From Mycobacterium sp. 1164966.3 (GTDB lineage Bacteria > Actinomycetota > Actinomycetes > Mycobacteriales > Mycobacteriaceae), in assembly GCF_001665395.1 (NCBI RefSeq), contig NZ_LZSG01000061.1, positions 1-64,000 on the forward strand: a stretch of DNA of 64,000 bases. The letters run 5' to 3'. The translations under genes and the position numbers were made by a program. The notes beneath the pieces were generated by a model that was not told the origin of the DNA, did not search any database, and saw only the letters and a program-made list of their open reading frames with translations. Positions 57,425 to 64,000 of this stretch are shown here, piece by piece (position 1 is the first letter of the stretch; each line of letters begins with the position of its first letter).

Positions 57425-59672
57425 ATTACTCCCTCTGCTGACCGGCGAACAAATTTCGCCGGCACCAGGCCGGCCAAGCTGCGGCGAGCTGAATTCGGCA
57501 AGCGGCGAACGGCTGCCGCTGCGCGCATTGAACGTCGAAACCGCCATTGTCGGCGTGACCGCGACGTCTACCGTGCGCCAGCGTTTCGCCAACACCGGCG
57601 ACACCAGCATCGAGGCCACCTACGTGTTTCCGTTGCCCGCGCGGGCGGGAGTGACCGATTTCGTCGCGTCCCTGGCCGGGCGACGGGTGGTTGGCGTGCT
57701 GAAGGAGCGCGGCCAGGCTCGCGCGGACTACGAGCACGCCCTGGTGTCCGGGCAGCGCGCCGCGATCGTGGAGGAGGACCGCTCGGATGTCTTCTCGGTG
57801 CGGGTCGGGAACCTCCGGCCGGGTGAGGAAGCAACCATCGAAATGGTGTTGACCGGACCGCTGGCGTTCGAGGACGGCGAGGCAACTTTCCGTTTCCCGC
57901 TGGTCGTCGCGCCTCGATACACCACCGGAACGCCGATCGCGGGCGATCAGACCGGCGGCGGTCTGGCGGTCGACACCGACGCCGTGCCGGACGCGTCACG
58001 GGTGACTCCGCCCCGGCTGTCGGAGGACGACGAACGGCCGGACCTGCAGATCTCGGTGACCGTCGACGACGCCGGGCTGGCCGTGTCGGAGCTGCGGGCC
58101 TCGCTGCCCACCGCCATTGTGGACACCGACGGGCCGACCCGGCTACATGTCGAGCCGGGCGCGCGTGCCGACCGTGATTTCGTGCTGCGCTTCCGCGTGG
58201 ACCGCGACGAGCTGACGTCGTCGGCGCTGGTGGTCCCCGACCCCGACGGCGACGAGGGCACCTGGTCGGTAACCGTGGTCCCGCCGGCCGAAATCACCGG
58301 CGCGCCACGCGATGTCGTCGTCGTGCTGGACCGGTCGGGGTCGATGGACGGCTGGAAGATGGTCGCCGCGCGGCGGGCGGCGGGACGGATCGTGGACATG
58401 CTCGACGCCAGCGACCGGTTCTGCGTAGTTGCTTTCGACAACGTCGTCGAGACGCCGTCGGGCTTGCCCGCGGGCCTCTTGTCGGCCTCGGACCGAAACC
58501 GGTTCGCGGCGGCCTCCTGGCTGGGTTCGCTGGCCGCTCGCGCTGGGACCGAGATGGCCGAACCGCTGAGAGAGGCCGTCAACCTGCTCGCAGCCAGTGA
58601 TGCGGGCCGGCAACCCAGCGTGGTGCTGGTGACCGACGGCCAGGTCGCCGGTGAGGATCATCTGCTGCGCTCGCTGGCACCGCTTATCGGGCGGACGCGG
58701 GTGCATTGCGTGGGCGTCGACCGCGCCGTCAACGCCGGCTTCCTGGAACGCCTCGCCGCGCTGGGCAACGCCCGGGCCGAGCTGGTCGAGTCGGAGGACC
58801 GCCTCGACGAGGTCATGACCAGGTTGGCCCGCACCATCGGGCGCCCGTCGCTGACCGAGCTGCGGGTGAGCGCCGACGGTGTCGAGATCTTGGCCGGCAC
58901 CGTCACCCCCAATAGGGCGCCCGACGCGTTCGCCGGCGTGCCCTGCGTGATCTCCGGGCGGTACCGCTGTCCGAAAGCCCGGCCCGCAGCCACCCTGCGC
59001 GTCGAAGCCACCAGCCAGGACGGCCCCTTCACGGCGGCGCTTCCGGCCCGCCTGGCGCCCTACGCCGTTGCGGTGCAGAAGATCTGGGCGCGCGCGGTCG
59101 TGCGCGACCTGGAGGACGAGTACGCCTCGGGACGTGGTGACGACGAATTGACCAAGCGCATCGTGGCACATTCCGTGGCGTTCGGGGTGCTGTCGAGGTT
59201 CACCGCATTTGTTGCCGTTGACCCCGAACGCACCGATGTCGAACCGCTCGTCGAAGTGGTCCAGCCAGTCGAAACGCCTTACGGCTGGGTCGGTTTGGCC
59301 GCGGCGCCGGTAATGGCCGGGGCCAGCTACTCACGGAGCGGTCCGCCGGCCGGCGTCATGCCTGCGCCTGCTTCACCACCATCGGCCCCGCGGTCCTTGA
59401 AGCGCCTGTTGAAGCAAGTGGAGAAGGCAACCCAGGTTCGGCGTTCGGGCCTCGACCGCGTGCTCGAAGAGCTGCAGGAGCACCGAGACGCGACGTCGGA
59501 GCCGGAACTCCACGCGGCGCTGGTTCTGCTCTGCAACGCGCTGACCCGGTTCCTGAAAGGCTCGACCCAGGCGCAGGCACGCGAGGTGCTGGTGGCCGTC
59601 GATGCGGTCAAACGCCTGCTCGGCGAGGGCGACCGGGGTCGGCGCGTCTCGAAGCTGCGCTTCTGGGAGTAG
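57414..59672 (+). CDS. VIT and von Willebrand factor A domain protein
   Basis: The 752-residue protein has an N-terminal VIT domain (about 30-170, VRQRFANTGDTSIEATYVFPLPARAGVTDFVA), a vWA domain with a complete MIDAS motif (VVVLDRSGSMDGW, residues about 300-312; later TDGQVAGE), and a C-terminal helical region with a Pro/Ala/Ser linker near 640. It has no clear signal peptide or membrane helix. Such proteins mediate metal-dependent protein binding. Its pairing with a dedicated MerR regulator suggests an inducible stress function, but that is inference. No helicase, protease or AAA partner is present. Confidence 0.85.
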   Translation: MRTELLPLLTGEQISPAPGRPSCGELNSASGERLPLRALNVETAIVGVTATSTVRQRFANTGDTSIEATYVFPLPARAGVTDFVASLAGRRVVGVLKERGQARADYEHALVSGQRAAIVEEDRSDVFSVRVGNLRPGEEATIEMVLTGPLAFEDGEATFRFPLVVAPRYTTGTPIAGDQTGGGLAVDTDAVPDASRVTPPRLSEDDERPDLQISVTVDDAGLAVSELRASLPTAIVDTDGPTRLHVEPGARADRDFVLRFRVDRDELTSSALVVPDPDGDEGTWSVTVVPPAEITGAPRDVVVVLDRSGSMDGWKMVAARRAAGRIVDMLDASDRFCVVAFDNVVETPSGLPAGLLSASDRNRFAAASWLGSLAARAGTEMAEPLREAVNLLAASDAGRQPSVVLVTDGQVAGEDHLLRSLAPLIGRTRVHCVGVDRAVNAGFLERLAALGNARAELVESEDRLDEVMTRLARTIGRPSLTELRVSADGVEILAGTVTPNRAPDAFAGVPCVISGRYRCPKARPAATLRVEATSQDGPFTAALPARLAPYAVAVQKIWARAVVRDLEDEYASGRGDDELTKRIVAHSVAFGVLSRFTAFVAVDPERTDVEPLVEVVQPVETPYGWVGLAAAPVMAGASYSRSGPPAGVMPAPASPPSAPRSLKRLLKQVEKATQVRRSGLDRVLEELQEHRDATSEPELHAALVLLCNALTRFLKGSTQAQAREVLVAVDAVKRLLGEGDRGRRVSKLRFWE

Positions 59673-59674
59673 GC

Positions 59675-60679
59675 CTACAGCCTGGTGGCTGCCAAGTCCA
59701 CATGCGCGACGCTGGGGAAGTTGATGGTGCCCATCCACAGCTTCCCGCCTGCCTCGACCAAACCGGTGACGGCGCCGAAGTCGGAATGTTTGGTGCGCAG
59801 TCCGGCGACGGGAACACCGCTGTCCGCATCGAACGCGACCGCCCAGACTTCCGGTTTGATCTGTGGTTGCAGCCGTTCGGGCAGTCGCCACAACAGCTTG
59901 CGGATGATGGGGGCGCGCGGCAGCATCCATTCCAGCGCTGCATTCGCCTCGGCAACCATCGCGGTCCAGATTCGGCCGTCGGCGCCCGTGGACAGGTTGT
60001 CGGGCATGCCGGGCAGGTTCACCGCCAATGGTGTCACCGAGCCGGCCCGCGGCCCGGTCAGCCAGTACTTCGACAGCCGTCGCGCCTGGGTCTCGGCGAA
60101 CACCAACGCCGACCCATCGGCCGTAGGGGTAACTCCGTTGGCGAAGTACAGGCCGTCGACCAGCGTGGTGACAACGCCGTTTGCGTCTAGCCGGAACAGG
60201 GCGCCGCGACCGCGTGCCTCCACCACCGCGGCGGTGTAGTGCTCGAACGTGAAGTCGCACGTCGACTCGGTGAAATAGACTGTGCCGTCGGGTGTTTCGG
60301 TGACATTCGAGCAGAACGTGAGCCGTCTGCCCGCGACGGACTCGACCAGCACCTCCAGCGCACTGGTCGTCTGATCGAGGCCCAGCAATCCGCGATGGCT
60401 GTCGCAGATCAGGACGCGGCCGTCGCGAGCGATGTGCAGACCGAGCGGCCGCCCGCCGGTGTCGGCAATGACTGCGGGCTCGCCGCCGTCGAGGGGAATC
60501 CGCACGATGCGCCCGTCCTCGAGGCCCGTCCACACGTGGCCGGCCGCGTCGAACACGATATCCTCGGGCCCGTTGCCGGGCAGCGGGACGACTGTGATGC
60601 TCGGTGCCGGCATGTCCGGCAACGGGTCAATCGGTGCCGGTTGCCACCGCACCGGGTCGATACGTGGTCTGCGCGCCAT
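59675..60679 (-). CDS. SMP-30/strictosidine-synthase-like beta-propeller protein
   Basis: The 334-residue six-bladed propeller is of the SMP-30/gluconolactonase and strictosidine-synthase-like type (GPEDIVFDAAGHVWTGLEDGRIVRIPLDGG; PDGTVYFTESTCDFTFEHYT; LPGMPDNLSTGADGRIWTAM). Family members bind Ca and hydrolyse lactones or act on other small molecules. It has no signal peptide. It is 10 bases downstream of the aminotransferase and probably shares its operon. Substrate is unknown. Confidence 0.85.
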   Translation of the reverse strand: MARRPRIDPVRWQPAPIDPLPDMPAPSITVVPLPGNGPEDIVFDAAGHVWTGLEDGRIVRIPLDGGEPAVIADTGGRPLGLHIARDGRVLICDSHRGLLGLDQTTSALEVLVESVAGRRLTFCSNVTETPDGTVYFTESTCDFTFEHYTAAVVEARGRGALFRLDANGVVTTLVDGLYFANGVTPTADGSALVFAETQARRLSKYWLTGPRAGSVTPLAVNLPGMPDNLSTGADGRIWTAMVAEANAALEWMLPRAPIIRKLLWRLPERLQPQIKPEVWAVAFDADSGVPVAGLRTKHSDFGAVTGLVEAGGKLWMGTINFPSVAHVDLAATRL

Positions 60680-60689
60680 GCCAAGGACT

Positions 60690-62012
60690 TTAGAGCCGCT
60701 CGGTCAGCACGCTGCGCAGGATGGATTCGATGGTGTCGAACTCGGCCGGCCCGCTGATCAGTGGCGGAGCCAACTGGATGACCGGCTCGGCGCGATCGTC
60801 GAGGCGGCAGTACAGCCCGGCCTCGAAGAGCGCCGAAGAGACCTCGGCGAGCAGCTTTTCGCGTTCCTCGCCGGTGAAGGTCTGCTTGGTGGCCTTGTCC
60901 TTGACCAGTTCGACGCCGTAGAAGTAGCCCTCGCCGCGAACGTCGCCGACGATGGGCAGGTCGTAGAGCTGCTCCAAGGTGGCGCGCAACTGTGGCGCTT
61001 GGGTTTTGACGTGGTCGTTGAGATTCTCGCACTCGAAGATGTCGAGGTTTGCCAGCCCGACGGCCGCCGACACCGGATGACCGCCGAAGGTGTAGCCGTG
61101 CCGGAAGACCGTGCTGCCGTCGTTGAACGGCTCGAACACCCGTTCGCTGGCGATCATCGCGCCCAGCGGCGAGTAGCCCGAGGTCATCCCCTTGGCGCAG
61201 GTGATCATGTCCGGCACGTAGCCGAAGTCGTCACAGGCGAACATCGACCCGATCCGGCCGAACGCGCAGATCACCTCGTCGGAAACCAGCAACACGTCGT
61301 ACTCGTCGCAGATTTCGCGGACCCGCTCGAAATAGCCTGGCGGAGGCGGAATCGAGCCGCCGGCGTTCTGCACGGGTTCTAAGAACACCGCGGCGACGGT
61401 ATCGGCGCCTTCGAACTCGATGGCCTCGGCGATGCGGTCGGCCGTCCAGAGTCCGAACGCTTTCGCGTCTGCGCTGAACGGTTCCGGCGCGCGGTAGAAG
61501 TTCGTGTTGGGCACCCGGAAGCCGCCCGGGGTGACCGGTTCGAACGGCGCCTTGTACACCGGCAAGCCGGTGATCGCCAGCGCACCCTGGGTGGCGCCGT
61601 GGTAGGCGATCGAACGCGAAATCACCTTGTGCTTAGTGGGTTTGCCGGTGAGCTTGAAGTATTGCTTGGCCACCTTCCACGCGGTTTCGACGGCCTCGGT
61701 GCCGCCGGTGGTGAAGAACACCCGATTCAGGTCGCCGGGCGCGTAGTGGGCCAGACGTTCGGCAAGCTCGATAGCGGTCGGGGTGGCATAGCCCCAGATC
61801 GGAAAGAATCCCAGCGTGCCCGCTTGCCGGGCGGCGGCTTCGGCAAGCTCGGCACGGCCGTGTCCGACCTGCACCACGAACAGCCCGGAGAGCGCGTCCA
61901 GATAGCTCTTGCCGCGGTCGTCGAAGATCGTCACCCCGTCGCCGCGCGCGATGATCGGCGGCGTGATCCCCGGCCCGTGCTTGGCGAAATGGAGCCATAG
62001 ATGCTCTGTCAT
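60690..62012 (-). CDS. Class III PLP aminotransferase (Rv3329-like)
   Basis: The 440-residue omega-aminotransferase (LDALSGLFVVQVGHGRAELAEAA; FFTTGGTEAVETAWKVAKQY; SDEVICAFGRIGSMFACDDFG; PLP Lys in ITCAKGMTSGYSPLGAMI; FRHGYTFGGHPVSAAVGLANLD) transfers an amino group from an omega-amino donor to an oxo acid. Length and motifs are complete. It matches M. tuberculosis Rv3329, whose physiological substrate is unknown. Divergent from sigJ with 65 bases between the starts. Confidence 0.93.
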   Translation of the reverse strand: MTEHLWLHFAKHGPGITPPIIARGDGVTIFDDRGKSYLDALSGLFVVQVGHGRAELAEAAARQAGTLGFFPIWGYATPTAIELAERLAHYAPGDLNRVFFTTGGTEAVETAWKVAKQYFKLTGKPTKHKVISRSIAYHGATQGALAITGLPVYKAPFEPVTPGGFRVPNTNFYRAPEPFSADAKAFGLWTADRIAEAIEFEGADTVAAVFLEPVQNAGGSIPPPPGYFERVREICDEYDVLLVSDEVICAFGRIGSMFACDDFGYVPDMITCAKGMTSGYSPLGAMIASERVFEPFNDGSTVFRHGYTFGGHPVSAAVGLANLDIFECENLNDHVKTQAPQLRATLEQLYDLPIVGDVRGEGYFYGVELVKDKATKQTFTGEEREKLLAEVSSALFEAGLYCRLDDRAEPVIQLAPPLISGPAEFDTIESILRSVLTERL

Positions 62013-62077
62013 TGCCGCGAGCGTAATGCCATGGCGACTCTCGGCGTCGAAACGGGCGCTGGCGCTACGCTCGTCAC

Positions 62078-62980
62078 ATGGCCGTTGTCCAACAGGTCTC
62101 GGAGTTTGAGGCGCTGCGGCCCCACCTCATGTCGGTCGCCTACCGGTTGACCGGAACGGTGGCCGACGCCGAAGACATTGTCCAAGATGCGTGGCTGCGG
62201 TGGAGCACGCAGAACCATCCGATCAACGACCTGCGGGCCTGGCTGACCACCGTGGTGAGCCGTCTCGGCCTGGACAAGTTGCGGTCGGCGGCGCACCGGC
62301 GGGAGACCTACACAGGCAACTGGCTGCCGGAACCCGTGGTCACCCGTTTTGACACCGACGACCCGCTGTCCGAGGTGGTGGCCCGGGAGGATGCCCGGTT
62401 CGCGGCGATGGTGGTCTTGGAGCGGCTCACCCCGGACCAGCGGGTGGCGTTCGTGCTGCACGACGGCTTCGCTGTCCCGTTCGCCGAGGTCGCCGACGTG
62501 CTGGGCGTTAGCGAGGCCACCGCCCGCCAGCTCGCGTCGCGGGCCCGCAAGGCTGTCGCCGCGGCGCCCCCGCCGGAACCGGAGTCCAGCCACAACGAGG
62601 TGGTAGGCAAGCTGATGGCCGCCATCGCCGCCGGCGATCTGAGCGCCGTCGTCGAGTTGTTGCACCCCGACGTCAGCCTCACCGGCGATGCGAACGGCAA
62701 GGTGTCCACCGCCGTGAACGTCATCCACGGCCCGGACAAGGTGGCTCGGTTCATGATGGGTCTGGCCCGGCGCTACGGTCCGGCGTTCTTCACGGCGACA
62801 CAGCTGGCGCTGGTCAACGGCGAGCTGGGCGCCTACACCGAAGGCAGCCCCGGCACCGAGGGGTTTTGGGAGATGGCCCCGCGGGTGACGGCGATGACGG
62901 TGCGAGACGGGAAGGTCTGCGCCATCTGGGATGTCGCCAACCCGGACAAGTTCACCGGCTCTCCGCTGCGGTCTCGGTAA
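62078..62980 (+). CDS. sigJ: ECF41-type RNA polymerase sigma factor SigJ
   Basis: The 300-residue protein has sigma-2 (LMSVAYRLTGTVADAEDIVQDAWLRW), a WLP motif linker (NWLPEPVV), sigma-4 (RLTPDQRVAFVLHDGFAVPFAEVADVLGVSEATARQLASRARKAV) and a C-terminal SnoaL-like extension with DGKVCAIWDVANPDKF. The WLP and NPDK motifs are hallmarks of ECF41 sigma factors, where the extension controls activity instead of an anti-sigma factor. It matches M. tuberculosis SigJ (Rv3328c). The neighbouring carboxymuconolactone-decarboxylase gene is the usual ECF41 partner. Confidence 0.94.
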   Translation: MAVVQQVSEFEALRPHLMSVAYRLTGTVADAEDIVQDAWLRWSTQNHPINDLRAWLTTVVSRLGLDKLRSAAHRRETYTGNWLPEPVVTRFDTDDPLSEVVAREDARFAAMVVLERLTPDQRVAFVLHDGFAVPFAEVADVLGVSEATARQLASRARKAVAAAPPPEPESSHNEVVGKLMAAIAAGDLSAVVELLHPDVSLTGDANGKVSTAVNVIHGPDKVARFMMGLARRYGPAFFTATQLALVNGELGAYTEGSPGTEGFWEMAPRVTAMTVRDGKVCAIWDVANPDKFTGSPLRSR

Positions 62981-63030
62981 GCATTGGCGGCGACCCGCTG
63001 CGCCCGGCTGCGCCGCGCTTGCGATCGCCG

Positions 63031-63618
63031 CTAAAGCCACGGCACCCGGCAGGCGTCGCCTGAGCTGAACCCCTGCTCGGTGATCCCCAACGCAGAGTTC
63101 ATCCGCGCCCGCATGTTCTCCAGGCCGATCTGGTAGCTCAGCTCGATCACTCCCGCGTCCCCGAACCGGGCCCGCAGATCGGCGACCTGCTCGTCGGTGA
63201 CTTTGTGCGGGTCGGTGGTCATCGCGTCGGCGTAGGCGATGGCCGCGCGCTCGTCGTCGGTGAAGCGGTCAGAAGTGGCGTAGTTGTCGATCTCTTGGAG
63301 TCGCTGCACGTCCAGGCCGTCCAGGCGCTGCAGCATGGACCCGAAGTCGACGCACCACGAGCAGCCGACGGTGCGTGCTGTCCAGAACACCGCCAGCTCG
63401 CGCACGCTGGCCGGCAGTGTTTTCGACGCCCGCTCGACCATGGTCTCGTGCACGGCACCGGCGATCAGCAGTCCCCGATGGTGTGCGGTGACGGTGAACG
63501 GCTCGGGAACCTCGCCGAAGCGTCGCTTGGCGATGCGGTACATGGCGCGGGTAAGCACGCCGGCACGCTTCGGGGGCAAGGGTTCGATGCGCGTATTTTG
63601 TGTCGTTTTCTCGGTCAT
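63031..63618 (-). CDS. Carboxymuconolactone-decarboxylase/AhpD-like protein
   Basis: The 195-residue helical protein has the CxxC redox motif CSWCVDF (about residue 95) and surrounding AhpD-like pattern (VRELAVFWTARTVGCSWCVDFGSM, LQEIDNYATSDRFTDDERAAIAYADAM, ELSYQIGLENMRARMNSALGI). It probably reduces peroxides or a disulphide. ECF41 sigma factors are regularly encoded beside such genes, and a matching promoter precedes it, so it is the best candidate SigJ target. It converges on sigJ, ends 50 bases apart. Confidence 0.9.
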   Translation of the reverse strand: MTEKTTQNTRIEPLPPKRAGVLTRAMYRIAKRRFGEVPEPFTVTAHHRGLLIAGAVHETMVERASKTLPASVRELAVFWTARTVGCSWCVDFGSMLQRLDGLDVQRLQEIDNYATSDRFTDDERAAIAYADAMTTDPHKVTDEQVADLRARFGDAGVIELSYQIGLENMRARMNSALGITEQGFSSGDACRVPWL

Positions 63619-63626
63619 ACTCGTCA

Positions 63627-63653
63627 GACGAGACGGCTCGCGAAAGTGTGACG
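63627..63653 (-). promoter_or_regulatory. Probable ECF41 (SigJ) promoter for the CxxC protein
   Basis: On the minus strand CGTCACA (63653-63647) is followed after 16 bases by CGTC (63630-63627). This is close to the ECF41 pattern TGTCACA and CGTC at about 16-base spacing. The -10 lies 8 bases before the ATG at 63618, so the leader must be very short or absent. A second CGTC at 63635-63632 gives an alternative spacing of 11. Confidence 0.6.
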
Positions 63654-63718
63654 GCGGCTTTTAGCGGCTCCAAGAATCCATTGAGAATTTCACAAGCCCA
63701 GCAGTGAAGTCTCTGCTC

Positions 63719-64000
63719 ATGTCGTCTTACTCAGGTGTTGCTCAGCTTCCACCGCTGGAAAAACTGGAATGCGCTGCTCACTCTGAGGTCCTGATAGCCG
63801 ATCCGCGGTGGGACCAGGGACGGGTCCGTGCCGCGGTCGACGCTGTCTTCGCAGCTCACCCCGGCCTCGGCACCGTGTTCGAGCCATTCTTGGGCAGCTG
63901 GACGTTCCGCCCGGGCGGTTGGTGGGTCTGGGCCGTGGAACCCCCGGGGATCACCGTCAGCGAGGCCCGCAACCGTCAGCGCGCCCTGTTCGACATGCGC
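63719..64000 (+). CDS. 5' end of a condensation-domain-like protein (truncated by window edge)
   Basis: ATG 63719 opens a frame of 94 codons that runs off the window. It reads PPLEKLECAAHSEVLIADPRWD, then VRAAVDAVFAAHPGLGTVFEPF, GGWWVWAVEPPGITVSEARN and RQRALFDMR. The helix-strand order, the AHPGL (H-x-L) element and the RQRALFDM end resemble the first part of an NRPS condensation or PapA-type acyltransferase domain. The HHxxxD motif would lie further downstream and cannot be seen. Codon use fits the rest of the window. Confidence 0.5.
   Translation, partial: MSSYSGVAQLPPLEKLECAAHSEVLIADPRWDQGRVRAAVDAVFAAHPGLGTVFEPFLGSWTFRPGGWWVWAVEPPGITVSEARNRQRALFDMR

Overview
The window is high-GC chromosomal DNA from a Mycobacterium, probably a slow-growing non-tuberculous species. 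Most genes can be matched, from memory of the family, to the M. tuberculosis segment running from imuB (Rv3394c) to sigJ (Rv3328c), read here in the opposite orientation. Mycobacterial signatures include the ImuB/DnaE2 mutasome, cutinase and mycolate-type lipid genes, a 13E12-type HNH gene with a mycobacterial LexA box, MfpA, Rv1747-like FHA-ABC exporters, and a SAM-IV riboswitch ahead of the methionine genes. No rRNA, tRNA, CRISPR array, insertion sequence or prophage was recognised.

Layout. 0-24 kb: the 3' part of imuB; a lactate-monooxygenase-like flavoenzyme; a lipid island in which two sister cutinase genes flank an internally deleted cyclopropane-mycolate synthase and a beta-ketoacyl synthase with Asp in place of the catalytic Cys; an unknown small gene; a giant FAD/Fe-S oxidoreductase; a GH15 glycosidase divergent from an enolase-superfamily enzyme; a frameshifted small gene; an NTF2-fold protein; iunH; a small secreted protein; a LexA-controlled 13E12 HNH gene; a 2-oxoglutarate dioxygenase coupled to acrA1; lpqD; htdY; and otsB2. 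23-28 kb: SOS-controlled dnaE2, then two flavin/PPOX-type proteins and a tRNA methylase. 28-33 kb: a conservon-type operon (sensor kinase, roadblock protein, DUF742 protein, GTPase) ending in the pentapeptide protein MfpA, with a possible 26-codon leader ORF in front. 33-39 kb: two tandem FHA-ABC exporters, one with a 15-G tract inside its coding sequence, the other with altered phospho-binding residues in its first FHA domain. 39-48 kb: an old-yellow-enzyme-type oxidoreductase, folD, small membrane and secreted proteins, then the methionine operon (SAM-IV riboswitch, metC, two tandem metA copies, a methyltransferase) divergent from icd. 48-57 kb: trpS and a YihY protein; a TetR/acyl-CoA dehydrogenase pair sharing a palindromic operator; a dacB1/PH-like/sugI/nagA operon that fits peptidoglycan trimming and amino-sugar salvage. 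57-64 kb: a MerR/VIT-vWA operon behind a perfect 13-bp inverted repeat; an SMP-30/aminotransferase pair; sigJ (ECF41) with its expected CxxC carboxymuconolactone-decarboxylase partner; and the 5' end of a condensation-domain-like protein cut by the window edge.

Three tandem or near-tandem paralogue pairs (cutinases, FHA-ABC exporters, metA) occur in one 45-kb stretch, and in two of these groups one member or an enclosed gene has lost or changed key residues. The island at 2.5-6.4 kb is the strongest candidate for something undescribed. The small control elements (two SOS promoters with probable leaderless starts, the MerR and TetR operators, the SigJ-type promoter) are well supported by the bases themselves. 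Gene identities rest on motif recognition without database searches.
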